Origin: JBBTWV01 sp038062615
GTDB lineage: Bacteria > Patescibacteriota > Gracilibacteria > UBA1369 > UM-FILTER-53-11
NCBI GenBank assembly: GCA_038062615.1
Contig: JBBTWV010000089.1
Coordinates: forward strand, 1 to 5,585
DNA: 5,585 bases
Direction: 5' to 3'
The notes beneath the pieces were generated by a model that was not told the origin of the DNA, searched no databases, and saw only the letters and a list, made by a program, of their open reading frames with translations. Each line of letters begins with the position of its first letter. Position 1 is the stretch's first letter. The translations under genes were made by a program, and so were the position numbers. Of this stretch, positions 1 to 4,519 are shown piece by piece.

Positions 1-27
1 GGCTATGATTTAATAATCACATATATT

Positions 28-300
28 ATGGTGAATCAGAAAATAAAAAAGCGTGCCGTTCACAGGGCAAAAATCATTAAGGGGCAGCTGGACGGGCTCA
101 TATCGGCGATCGATCTGGAAGTATACTGCACGGAACTCCTCCATCAATCCTATTCCATTCAGCAGTCCTTAAAGAGCTTGGACAAGATGCTTCTTGAAAA
201 TCACCTTGTTACCCATGTTCGAGATCAGATGAAAAGCAAAGATCAATACCAAAGAGCGGTAAAGGAGCTGATTAAGATTTTTACTTTTTCTAATCGCTAA
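28..300 (+). CDS. CsoR/RcnR-family (DUF156) metal-sensing transcriptional repressor
   Basis: A 90-residue all-helical DNA-binding repressor of the CsoR/RcnR/FrmR family, which forms tetramers and releases operator DNA when a metal or small molecule binds. The core is easy to see: HRAKIIKGQLDGL at residues 12-24, YC at 33-34, LLHQSYSIQQSL at 37-48, and ENHLVTH at 57-63. The ligand positions are Cys34, His59 and His63, with the family spacing of 25 and 4 residues. Copper-type CsoR has Cys at the last position; His there recalls RcnR (Ni/Co), but the N-terminal His of RcnR is missing (Val2/Asn3). The metal therefore cannot be assigned. The frame is open to the left edge; ATG 28 was chosen because it matches the normal family N-terminus and has AT-rich promoter-like sequence before it. 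It probably regulates the membrane-protein gene 26 bp downstream and perhaps itself. The family is confident; the ligand is not. Confidence 0.93.
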   Translation: MVNQKIKKRAVHRAKIIKGQLDGLISAIDLEVYCTELLHQSYSIQQSLKSLDKMLLENHLVTHVRDQMKSKDQYQRAVKELIKIFTFSNR

Positions 301-326
301 AATTTTTATTTTTTTAACTTTTTTAT

Positions 327-587
327 ATGAAATTCTCACTTACAAAATACGGCTGGCGCTGCGTTTTAGGCGCAGAAGTGGCATATGTCATTTGCCTACT
401 GGGCGGCTTTTTACCGCTTCGCAACGCGCGTGCCGTAGAACTGCATCACAGCCTTTTTGAAACCTTGCCGGGATTCACTTGGATCAATTTTGGCAGTTTT
501 GTTTTGGGCGCAGTCTACATGTTTGTTTTCTCTTGGATTTTTGCTTGGTACATGGTCTGGATGCTCAACAGCAGCATCAAACACTAG
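327..587 (+). CDS. Small two-helix membrane protein, DUF5676-like, next to a metal sensor
   Basis: An 86-residue protein with two predicted membrane helices (about residues 13-31 and 57-78) joined by a loop containing ELHHSLFETLPGFTW (residues 38-52). A small two-helix protein with an HH...LPGF-type loop resembles the DUF5676 family, which often accompanies heavy-metal genes; that assignment comes from memory of the family pattern and is not certain. His40-His41, and Cys12 and Cys23 in or near the first helix, could bind metal. It starts 26 bp after the CsoR-family gene on the same strand, across a T-rich spacer without a Shine-Dalgarno sequence, so the two are probably co-transcribed. Its stop lies 3 bp from the stop of the convergent gene on the other strand. 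No enzymatic motif is visible. Confidence 0.8.
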   Translation: MKFSLTKYGWRCVLGAEVAYVICLLGGFLPLRNARAVELHHSLFETLPGFTWINFGSFVLGAVYMFVFSWIFAWYMVWMLNSSIKH

Positions 588-590
588 GCC

Positions 591-911
591 CTAGAAAACA
601 CCCAGATGATGCCCGGTAAAAAAGAGGGTGAGCGCGGCAGTGCCAAGAACGGTGAATATTAAAACGAGCTGGAGCGTTCTCTTAAGGCGTTCATCACTAT
701 ATTTGTAGGGCGATGCATACACCACAATACTGGCGGCTGCAAAAAGAAGGAGAGAGAAAATACTTTTGGATGTCCAGTGATGGCCTGAGAAATTTTTGAG
801 CCAATCTTTAAGCGGAACGGAAAATTCAGCCCATATCGTAATAACGACAACGAACACGATAGTGATAATGGCCGAAGTAGCGGACGCCGCAATGAGTCGC
901 GGTTTATTCAT
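591..911 (-). CDS. Small three-helix membrane protein with two Gly-His-His motifs
   Basis: A 106-residue protein that I cannot place in a named family. The start is ATG at 911, overlapping the upstream gene's TGA by 4 bp (ATGA), a classic sign of translational coupling. An upstream in-frame extension to 1010 is rejected because it would run inside that gene. Predicted membrane helices are at about residues 7-28, 49-65 and 82-99. Between helices 1 and 2 lies GHHW (residues 43-46), and after helix 3 lies TGHH (99-102), four residues before the end. The two His pairs would lie at comparable membrane boundaries and could together bind a metal or haem; this is inference. It is the second gene of a two-gene operon and ends 3 bp from the stop of the convergent DUF5676-like gene. 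Confidence 0.8.
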   Translation of the reverse strand: MNKPRLIAASATSAIITIVFVVVITIWAEFSVPLKDWLKNFSGHHWTSKSIFSLLLFAAASIVVYASPYKYSDERLKRTLQLVLIFTVLGTAALTLFFTGHHLGVF

Positions 912-1399
912 AGAGCAGGAGTGGTTACGCCCCAGCGGGCTGCAGCAGAAATAACAAATCCCATAGCGCCAATAAGAAAGCCAAGCGCCACAACAAATCC
1001 GGTCAGCCACAACGTAAGCTTGTTAAGTTTGAGCCGTTCCATTTCATCTTTTTCAAGAAGAGTTATCAGCAATACCATTACCGCAAGCGGAATAATGAAC
1101 AGGAAAACATGTTCCTTGGTTTCCATGATGATGTTATGCGCCCACGGCGCAAGACCGCTTTTAATAATCGGTTTTACGAGCGTGCCATAGTAAATAACAT
1201 AGTAATATCCTCCGGCAAGCCAGCTGCCTGCAAAGGCGGCGGTACCAATAGCCGCCGTGATTATTTTGCTTTTGCGTGAACTGCCGACCTCTTTTAATTT
1301 TCCAAATAACCACAAAAAGGCGTCAATGCCCAAAATGGCAAAACCCAAATGGAGGCCAATAAGAACCGGTTTGCTTTGTAGAATGGAGACGAGATCCAT
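908..1399 (-). CDS. Four-helix integral membrane protein of unknown function
   Basis: A 163-residue hydrophobic protein with four predicted membrane helices, at about residues 12-33, 45-70, 97-115 and 129-153. Conserved-looking polar features are His17 and Asp26 in helix 1 (GLHLGFAILGIDAF), a Tyr-rich GGYYYVIYYG (63-72), Trp86 and His88 in the loop, and Lys95-Glu96-His97 at the start of helix 3. Four helices with buried or boundary His residues are compatible with a haem- or metal-binding bundle such as the cytochrome b561-like folds, but no diagnostic motif settles this. It is the first gene of a minus-strand operon with the 106-residue membrane protein, with which it overlaps by 4 bp, so the two probably form one complex. 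Its promoter faces that of the secreted-protein gene across an 80-bp gap. No Shine-Dalgarno sequence precedes the start. Confidence 0.82.
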   Translation of the reverse strand: MDLVSILQSKPVLIGLHLGFAILGIDAFLWLFGKLKEVGSSRKSKIITAAIGTAAFAGSWLAGGYYYVIYYGTLVKPIIKSGLAPWAHNIIMETKEHVFLFIIPLAVMVLLITLLEKDEMERLKLNKLTLWLTGFVVALGFLIGAMGFVISAAARWGVTTPAL

Positions 1400-1409
1400 T
1401 GCCGCGAGT

Positions 1410-1470
1410 GTACGCTTTCAAGCGGATAGTAGTCTAGCCCAGATTGACGACTTTCCTCAATAAAGCGTAC
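1410..1470. repeat. 9-bp inverted repeat in the divergent promoter region
   Basis: GTACGCTTT at 1410-1418 and its exact reverse complement AAAGCGTAC at 1462-1470 are separated by 43 bp, between the divergent starts at 1399 and 1480. The right arm overlaps the likely -10 region of the plus-strand gene, and the left arm falls just after the likely start point of the minus-strand operon. The arrangement suits a shared operator for a dimeric regulator or a DNA loop, but no regulator is identified. Confidence 0.55.
1431..1460 (-). promoter_or_regulatory. Candidate promoter of the two-gene membrane operon
   Basis: Read on the minus strand, TTGAGG (1455-1460) and TAGACT (1431-1436) form a -35/-10 pair with an 18-bp spacer. 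They would place the start of transcription near 1424, about 25 nt before the start codon at 1399. Both hexamers are imperfect matches to the sigma70 consensus, so the call is moderate to weak. Confidence 0.35.
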
Positions 1471-1473
1471 CAT
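1444..1473 (+). promoter_or_regulatory. Candidate promoter of the secreted-protein gene, giving a leaderless mRNA
   Basis: TTGACG (1444-1449) is a good -35 element, and TACCAT (1468-1473) is an acceptable -10 at 18-bp spacing. The predicted transcription start is at about 1480, which is the A of the chosen ATG, so the mRNA would be leaderless. This supports the start at 1480 over the TTG at 1444, which lies inside the -35 element. Confidence 0.42.
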
Positions 1474-1479
1474 TGTCGC

Positions 1480-2358
1480 ATGAATAAAAAATCTTTAGCA
1501 GCGGCAACGGTCATTTTTGGAATGCTTTTGCAGACGGCAACGGTTTTTGCGGCGGGCGAGAAGCCATCCGCAGATTTTTTTGAAACCGCATGGCAAGAGG
1601 CAACGGCATCACAGGCCTATGGTTTTGTATGTAGCATTACTTCCAGCAGTCCGAAAGCTGCGTCAAATTCACTTACCGGTGACCAAAAAAAACTGGTGGA
1701 TCTCACATTCGCGGCGCTTAAACGATACAAACGAGTAGAACAAGGCACGCTCCTTGGGGAAAAACATAAGATTTCTACTTCTTTCATGAGCCTTAATACC
1801 TTACGTATCTTGGACCAGATGGCGGCGGGCCAATTTGACCTCGAAAAGGCTGCTGAAAAAATGAAGGAACTGAAAAAACAAAATATAGATCTCGTTCTGG
1901 CTGACAATTCGTTTTATTACAAAGGTGACAATGGATGGAAGACTTTTCAGGACGCCGACTTGGCGACTAATCTCTATAACGGCGTATTGGGTTCACCATT
2001 TACCAAGCCTCTCGAAAAAAACTCTTTTACATTCAAGAACTATAAAAAATCGGGAAAGTCCCAAATGGCGATTTATAGCGGAACGCTGACGTCCGCAGAG
2101 ACAACATCTCTTTTAAAGCCTTTTATGGGCGAAGACGAAGCCAAAAAGCGCGATCCGGCTCCTGTGGAACTTTTTATTACCGGGGATGGCCACATTAAAA
2201 AGTTAAACGTAGTGGATAAGGTTGTTGTAGGTGGATTATCCTTTACGGTCAAAGAGCAGTGCGACCTTAAACTGAAGGGTATGAAGATTAAGATTCAGTC
2301 GGGCGCCACTCTTGGGAGTAAACAAGAATTGATTGAGTTGCTTACTTCAATTCTCTAG
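1480..2358 (+). CDS. Secreted protein with signal peptide, possibly LolA/LppX-like fold
   Basis: A 292-residue protein. The start at 1480 gives a textbook signal peptide: MNKK, a hydrophobic core to about residue 22, and cleavage near VFA/AGEK around residues 23-25. There is no lipobox Cys, so it should be released or held outside the membrane by other means. The mature part is hydrophilic, with a long charged helix (around residues 100-125, FDLEKAAEKMKELKK). A beta-rich segment then contains YYKGDNGWKTF and ends in PVELFITGDGHIKKL and GLSFTVKEQCDLKLKG. Strand patterns with a 'displayed value, then GW' and a late 'PVE..I..DG.I' segment resemble the LolA/LppX-type lipoprotein-carrier fold, but this is only an impression of pattern. 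Two Cys are visible in the mature part, one near residue 50 and one in the last 30 residues, and could form a disulfide. The stop overlaps that of the convergent zinc-ribbon gene. Confidence 0.85.
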   Translation: MNKKSLAAATVIFGMLLQTATVFAAGEKPSADFFETAWQEATASQAYGFVCSITSSSPKAASNSLTGDQKKLVDLTFAALKRYKRVEQGTLLGEKHKISTSFMSLNTLRILDQMAAGQFDLEKAAEKMKELKKQNIDLVLADNSFYYKGDNGWKTFQDADLATNLYNGVLGSPFTKPLEKNSFTFKNYKKSGKSQMAIYSGTLTSAETTSLLKPFMGEDEAKKRDPAPVELFITGDGHIKKLNVVDKVVVGGLSFTVKEQCDLKLKGMKIKIQSGATLGSKQELIELLTSIL

Positions 2359-2771
2359 GACTCCAATACATTCAAAATCTTATCCAGTTTAGAATTTAAT
2401 ATCTCAAACTGCTCTTTTGATATGGAGGCAGGAGCATGCATGGGAGGCCTGGAGAAACTTCGCTCTCCAAAATCCCGTCCGCCAGGCCGAGCCTCAGCGA
2501 GGCTAGGATTATTGCGCCCAAAGGGCGCTCCATTCGATTCCCTTGGGCTCGTATCCGTTCTATTTTTAAAACACTTCCTACAAAAAACTGGCTTATCGCC
2601 GCTTGGCTTAAAGGGCACTTCGCATTCTTTGTTGCACTCACTGCATATTGCCTGATGCAGCGTTGGTTTTGGGCCGTCCCTTCCGCCAAAGCTGCTTTGC
2701 CCTCCAAAACTCTTTCGGGCGTACTTTTTATCACTATTTCCTCCCTTTTTATTATCTCTGCGGAAAGCCAT
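2355..2771 (-). CDS. CxxC-x17-CxxC zinc-ribbon protein with low-complexity arms
   Basis: A 138-residue protein with a compact zinc ribbon: Cys43-x2-Cys46, 17 residues, Cys64-x2-Cys67, with VPFKPSGDKPVFC between the knuckles. This is the signature of the CxxC-x17-CxxC domain family, common in candidate-phyla bacteria and some archaea and thought to bind nucleic acid or partner proteins; the true function is unknown. Residues 1-36 are basic and rich in Gly, Ser, Lys and Arg, typical of disordered RNA-binding tails. Residues 118-138 (SKEQFEILNSKLDKILNVLE) form a short amphipathic, probably oligomerising helix. Residues 82-96 are encoded exactly by a 45-bp double-hairpin repeat inserted in frame, between ribbon and helix. 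The stop TAG shares CTAG with the stop of the convergent secreted-protein gene. No Shine-Dalgarno sequence is seen; TATTAA at 2782-2787 may be the -10. Confidence 0.88.
   Translation of the reverse strand: MAFRRDNKKGGNSDKKYARKSFGGQSSFGGRDGPKPTLHQAICSECNKECEVPFKPSGDKPVFCRKCFKNRTDTSPRESNGAPFGRNNPSLAEARPGGRDFGERSFSRPPMHAPASISKEQFEILNSKLDKILNVLES
2484..2528. repeat. Palindromic double-hairpin repeat, copy 1, inside the zinc-ribbon gene
   Basis: A 45-bp unit made of two adjacent perfect hairpins. The first is AGCCTC-agc-GAGGCT at 2490-2504 (6-bp stem, 3-nt loop) and the second is GCGCCC-aaa-GGGCGC at 2514-2528 (same geometry). A second copy at 4678-4724 shares the sequence before, in and between the hairpins with few differences. 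In this copy the length is an exact multiple of three, and it codes for residues 82-96 of the zinc-ribbon protein without breaking the frame. The layout recalls the Rickettsia palindromic elements, which also insert into protein genes, but the sequence is not one of those I know. Confidence 0.8.
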
Positions 2772-2781
2772 ATATTGGTTG

Positions 2782-2787
2782 TTAATA
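2782..2787 (-). promoter_or_regulatory. Candidate -10 element of the zinc-ribbon gene
   Basis: Read on the minus strand, TATTAA ends 10 nt before the start codon at 2771, giving a predicted leader of a few nucleotides. No convincing -35 lies 16-18 bp upstream. The promoter would sit between the gene and the TA-flanked mobile element, whose near end is 60 bp from the start codon. Confidence 0.3.
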
Positions 2788-2831
2788 CTAAGTGGGCTGC
2801 ACTCTATGCTTTAAAAATGCGGAAAGCAATA

Positions 2832-2855
2832 GGGCCTGTTCACACAACCCGCTTG
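2832..2855 (+). repeat. Left terminal inverted repeat of the MITE-like element
   Basis: Twenty-four bases, starting GGGCCTGTTCACAC and ending CGCTTG, exactly matching the reverse complement of 3115-3138. The similarity continues imperfectly for six or seven more bases (AACATGG here against GCATGG on the other side). Confidence 0.9.
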
Positions 2856-2860
2856 AACAT

Positions 2861-2963
2861 GGAAGCAACAAATTTTGTTTTAGTTCAAGGAACGACGACG
2901 ATGGCGTACTGAAAAGTACGTCAAGGAGGAGTGACGCAGAAATGGACAAAATTTGTTGCTTCC
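2861..2963. repeat. Left structured lobe of the MITE-like element
   Basis: An 18-bp perfect inverted repeat, GGAAGCAACAAATTTTGT at 2861-2878 against 2946-2963, closes a lobe of 67 nt. The lobe contains a second hairpin, CGTACT-GAAA-AGTACG at 2905-2920, with a GNRA tetraloop if transcribed on this strand. Confidence 0.8.
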
Positions 2964-2968
2964 CTTCG

Positions 2969-3110
2969 GGTTGATTGGCAACTTGCTGGCTTCTTCGTTA
3001 TTCGTCGCTTATGTACCTTCAGGTACATGACGCTCCTGCCTCCTTGCTTAGAATCGGCATGCCGCCTTAGCGGCACATGCCTCGAATCCAGCTTCGTTGC
3101 CAAGTCAACC
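2969..3110. repeat. Right structured lobe of the MITE-like element
   Basis: The outer stem pairs 2969-2982 (GGTTGATTGGCAAC) with 3096-3110, with one bulged base. It continues inward as GCTGGCTTC (2985-2993) against GAATCCAGC (3084-3092) with one mismatch. Within it are two further hairpins: ATGTACC-TTCA-GGTACAT at 3011-3028, and TGCCGC-CTTA-GCGGCA at 3060-3075, the latter extended by GGCAT/ATGCC arms. The whole lobe folds as a branched structure. Confidence 0.75.
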
Positions 3111-3114
3111 ATGC

Positions 3115-3138
3115 CAAGCGGGTTGTGTGAACAGGCCC
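3115..3138 (-). repeat. Right terminal inverted repeat of the MITE-like element
   Basis: Reverse complement of 2832-2855 over all 24 bases. It is followed by the TA target duplication at 3139-3140, and then by the cold-shock gene's terminator 7 bp further on. Confidence 0.9.
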
Positions 3139-3147
3139 TAGTAATCA

Positions 3148-3182
3148 AAAACCCCACTTGAGGTTCGCCCGAGTGGGGTTTT
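3148..3182 (-). terminator. Rho-independent terminator of the cold-shock gene with UUCG loop
   Basis: AAAACCCCACT on the left pairs with AGTGGGGTTTT on the right. The stem extends through a U-G pair, G-C pairs and one bulged A to the tetraloop TTCG at 3164-3167. On the minus strand the stem is followed by a T-run. It begins 26 bp after the cold-shock gene's stop and is therefore its natural terminator. The flanking A/T runs make it usable in both directions. The UUCG loop sequence appears on the plus strand; on the minus strand the loop reads CGAA. Confidence 0.85.
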
Positions 3183-3208
3183 AAAATCGAGGTTTTTTTG
3201 GCTTTCAA

Positions 3209-3436
3209 CTAAGCAGCGTCCGTAGAGACAGCCACGTTCGTAGCTTTTGGTCCTTTTGGAGATTCGCCCATGTCGAACGTCACGACGTTTCCTTCCTGCA
3301 TTTCTTTAAAATCGCGGTTGGTGCAGTCGTTAGCGTGGAAGAAGATATCCTCTCCTTCTCTTGGAGTGCCATCATCGTTGAGTGGCGTAATGAATCCGAA
3401 GCCCTTTTCGTTGAGCCGTTTAATGGTACCTTTCAT
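3209..3436 (-). CDS. Cold-shock domain protein (CspA family), single-strand nucleic acid chaperone
   Basis: A 75-residue single-domain cold-shock protein, near the usual 65-75 length. These OB-fold proteins bind single-stranded RNA and DNA, melt secondary structure and help translation and transcription. RNP1 is KGFGFI (residues 11-16) and RNP2 is DIFFHAND (30-37), both intact. The loop between them, LNDDGTPREGED, is several residues longer than in E. coli CspA, a variant often seen outside Proteobacteria. The end, GPKATNVAV, is the usual last strand. The gene has its own UUCG-loop terminator and stands 73 bp behind the hydrolase gene on the same strand, with a long AT-rich inverted repeat between. 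No Shine-Dalgarno sequence is seen before the ATG. Confidence 0.95.
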   Translation of the reverse strand: MKGTIKRLNEKGFGFITPLNDDGTPREGEDIFFHANDCTNRDFKEMQEGNVVTFDMGESPKGPKATNVAVSTDAA

Positions 3437-3452
3437 AAAATAAAAGGTTAAA

Positions 3453-3492
3453 AAATAAATTCCTCTAAGTTTCGTACTGCAGGAATTTATTT
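3453..3492 (-). terminator. AT-rich inverted repeat between hydrolase and cold-shock genes, probable terminator
   Basis: AAATAAATTCCT (3453-3464) and AGGAATTTATTT (3481-3492) form a perfect 12-bp stem around a 16-nt loop. On the minus strand the second arm runs into a T-tract (3455-3450), so the structure can terminate the hydrolase transcript 17 bp after its stop. It also lies 16 bp before the cold-shock start and could instead be a temperature-sensitive leader hairpin. Only two G-C pairs support the stem. Confidence 0.5.
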
Positions 3493-3509
3493 GACAACCC
3501 TACAAAACT

Positions 3510-4091
3510 CTACCTATTGGTTGTTCCTAATATAGCAGTATTGACCAATTTTTCCAAAAGAAGTTTGAATTCCAGGTAGCCAGCTTCGGTATTAAAGTGG
3601 CCTGCATGTGGAACTAAGGTGAGTTTTGCACCCAGGTTTTTTGCCAACTGCTGGCCATTTTCTAAGCAAATATAAGGGTCGTTATCCGAATGAAATACCT
3701 CAAAATGTTGAGCTTTGCGTTTAATATTTTCCCAATCCAAAGAAAAGTTTCCGCTAAAGTCGCGATCTCCCTCAAAATACAAAATCGGTTTTATTCCAAT
3801 GGGTGCCGCAACAAAAAACGCCGCTTTAATGGGAAGTGGTAATTTTTCCAGAACCCTTAACAGAAATAATCCGCCTAAACTGTGGCCAATCATGATGCTG
3901 TTTTCATCAATATCTTTTTTATAATCCTCTAAAACTTTCAGCCAGGCTTCAAGCGACTGGCCTTTGGGGGTAGGGAAGTGCGGCACGAAAACGGCATGAC
4001 CTTTTTCTTCCAGCTTTTTCTTTAACCACGGGTACCAATTTTCCTGTGGGTGCCCACCGGTACCGTGGAAGATGAAGATAGTCTTTTTCAT
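3510..4091 (-). CDS. RBBP9/YdeN-type alpha/beta serine hydrolase
   Basis: A 193-residue protein of the small alpha/beta-hydrolase family typified by human RBBP9 and Bacillus YdeN, about 185-195 residues long. These are soluble serine hydrolases of mostly unknown natural substrate, probably small esters or amides. The strand-turn FIFHGTGGHPQENWYPWL (residues 6-23) carries the oxyanion-hole region. GHSLGG at 69-74 holds the nucleophile Ser71, HSDNDPYI at 134-141 the acid (Asp138 most likely, or Asp136), and PHAGHFN at 161-167 the base His165. The catalytic triad is therefore complete. There is no signal peptide, so the protein is cytoplasmic. It is divergent from the YtxH-like gene, and its start at 4091 is preceded by an extended -10 giving a leaderless mRNA. 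It is followed by an AT-rich probable terminator before the cold-shock gene. Confidence 0.93.
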   Translation of the reverse strand: MKKTIFIFHGTGGHPQENWYPWLKKKLEEKGHAVFVPHFPTPKGQSLEAWLKVLEDYKKDIDENSIMIGHSLGGLFLLRVLEKLPLPIKAAFFVAAPIGIKPILYFEGDRDFSGNFSLDWENIKRKAQHFEVFHSDNDPYICLENGQQLAKNLGAKLTLVPHAGHFNTEAGYLEFKLLLEKLVNTAILGTTNR

Positions 4092-4097
4092 GGGAAT

Positions 4098-4106
4098 ACT
4101 TTAGCA
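4098..4106 (-). promoter_or_regulatory. Extended -10 promoter of the hydrolase gene
   Basis: On the minus strand TGCTAAAGT is an extended -10 (TGnTANANT-like) that ends 6 nt before the ATG at 4091. Transcription would begin at or within a base of the start codon, making the mRNA leaderless. No good -35 is seen, which extended -10 promoters can tolerate. Confidence 0.45.
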
Positions 4107-4154
4107 TTGTTTTATGACACTATTTGTTGCCGTAACGTGAGGTGATAAATCGCG

Positions 4155-4184
4155 TTGTAAATCAAGATAGAGGCTCTTTATTCT
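4155..4184 (+). promoter_or_regulatory. Candidate promoter of the YtxH-like gene
   Basis: TTGTAA (4155-4160) and TATTCT (4179-4184) are spaced by 18 bp and predict a start near 4191, leaving a 7-nt leader before ATG 4198. The -35 matches four or five consensus bases; the -10 is weaker. Confidence 0.33.
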
Positions 4185-4197
4185 TTAACTTCCGTTT

Positions 4198-4509
4198 ATG
4201 CAGAATAAGTTTAGAAAAGGATTACTTTTGGGGGGAATATTAACGACCCTTGCTATTGCTGGTTTAGCCATGACGAAGGTTGGCACGCAACTGAGTGAGG
4301 AACTTCAGGACGATCTCAAGGCTCTTACGAAGAAAGTAAAAAAACAGCTTGCAGACATGGAAGACATCACGGAAGAAAAATATGACGAGTTGGTGAGCTC
4401 GGTGGTAAGTGAATATAACAAGAAAAGAAAGTTGGCGAGTGACGCCCAAAAATCTCTCACTTCGGCCTTACAGGAAAAGTGGAAAGAGATGGAGGAAGCC
4501 TATAATTAA
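4198..4509 (+). CDS. YtxH-like single-helix membrane protein with coiled coil
   Basis: A 103-residue protein with one N-terminal membrane helix (about residues 8-25, KGLLLGGILTTLAIAGLAM) preceded by basic residues. A long charged helical region follows, running from LSEELQDDLKALTKKVKKQL through ITEEKYDELVSSVV to the C-terminus. The layout, glycine-rich helix then amphipathic coiled coil, is that of YtxH-domain proteins (Bacillus YtxH and stress-related relatives), whose function is poorly known. The coiled coil should be cytoplasmic. It is divergent from the hydrolase gene and followed 10 bp later by a small basic ORF that it may be co-transcribed with. No Shine-Dalgarno sequence precedes the ATG. 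Confidence 0.85.
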   Translation: MQNKFRKGLLLGGILTTLAIAGLAMTKVGTQLSEELQDDLKALTKKVKKQLADMEDITEEKYDELVSSVVSEYNKKRKLASDAQKSLTSALQEKWKEMEEAYN

Positions 4510-4511
4510 CT

Positions 4512-4517
4512 TATAAT
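4512..4517 (+). promoter_or_regulatory. Perfect TATAAT hexamer before the small basic ORF
   Basis: TATAAT lies between the YtxH-like stop (4507-4509) and ATG 4520, with only 2 nt between hexamer and ATG. If it is a working -10, transcription would begin about 4524, inside the ORF, so the 4520 start would then be read only from the upstream promoter, or the transcript would be non-coding. No -35 is visible. Confidence 0.3.
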
Positions 4518-4519
4518 GT

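Larger units (their letters stand above)
2832..3138. mobile_element. TA-flanked MITE-like non-coding element with 24-bp terminal inverted repeats
   Basis: A 307-bp element bounded by perfect 24-bp inverted repeats at 2832-2855 and 3115-3138, beginning GGGCCTGTTCACACAACCC. The dinucleotide TA lies immediately outside both ends (2830-2831 and 3139-3140), the target duplication left by IS630/Tc1/mariner-type transposases. The interior holds no convincing gene, so the element fits a miniature inverted-repeat transposable element moved in trans by a transposase encoded elsewhere; which family is inference. Inside are two large folded lobes (2861-2963 and 2969-3110), each with long inverted arms and short hairpins with 4-nt loops. 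It sits between the zinc-ribbon gene's promoter and the terminator of the cold-shock gene, an intergenic spot where insertion would be harmless. Confidence 0.85.

Noticed and set aside
912..1010. N-terminal extension of the three-helix membrane protein
   Set aside because: It lies fully within the upstream membrane gene; the ATG at 911 with the ATGA overlap is the natural coupled start.
1444..1479. TTG start for the secreted protein
   Set aside because: It lies in the predicted -35 element, and would put 12 polar residues before a perfectly placed signal peptide beginning at 1480.
2514..2528. GCGCCCAAAGGGCGC as a terminator hairpin
   Set aside because: It is inside an intact coding region and lacks a T-run on either strand; it is better explained as part of the repeated palindromic unit.
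2436..2912. Long plus-strand ORF opposite the zinc-ribbon gene, reading into the MITE-like element
   Set aside because: It is antisense to a protein with a clear zinc ribbon, and runs across the element boundary, so it is a by-product of the opposite strand's codons.
2830..3140. A tRNA, riboswitch or CRISPR unit in the highly structured region
   Set aside because: No tRNA-like cloverleaf of the right size, no repeated spacer pattern, and the TA-flanked inverted ends define a transposable element instead.
2921..3208. Minus-strand ORF of 95 residues across the MITE-like element and the cold-shock terminator
   Set aside because: It would have to be translated through a strong terminator and both lobes of the element, has no domain and no promoter; the open frame is a consequence of the inverted repeats.
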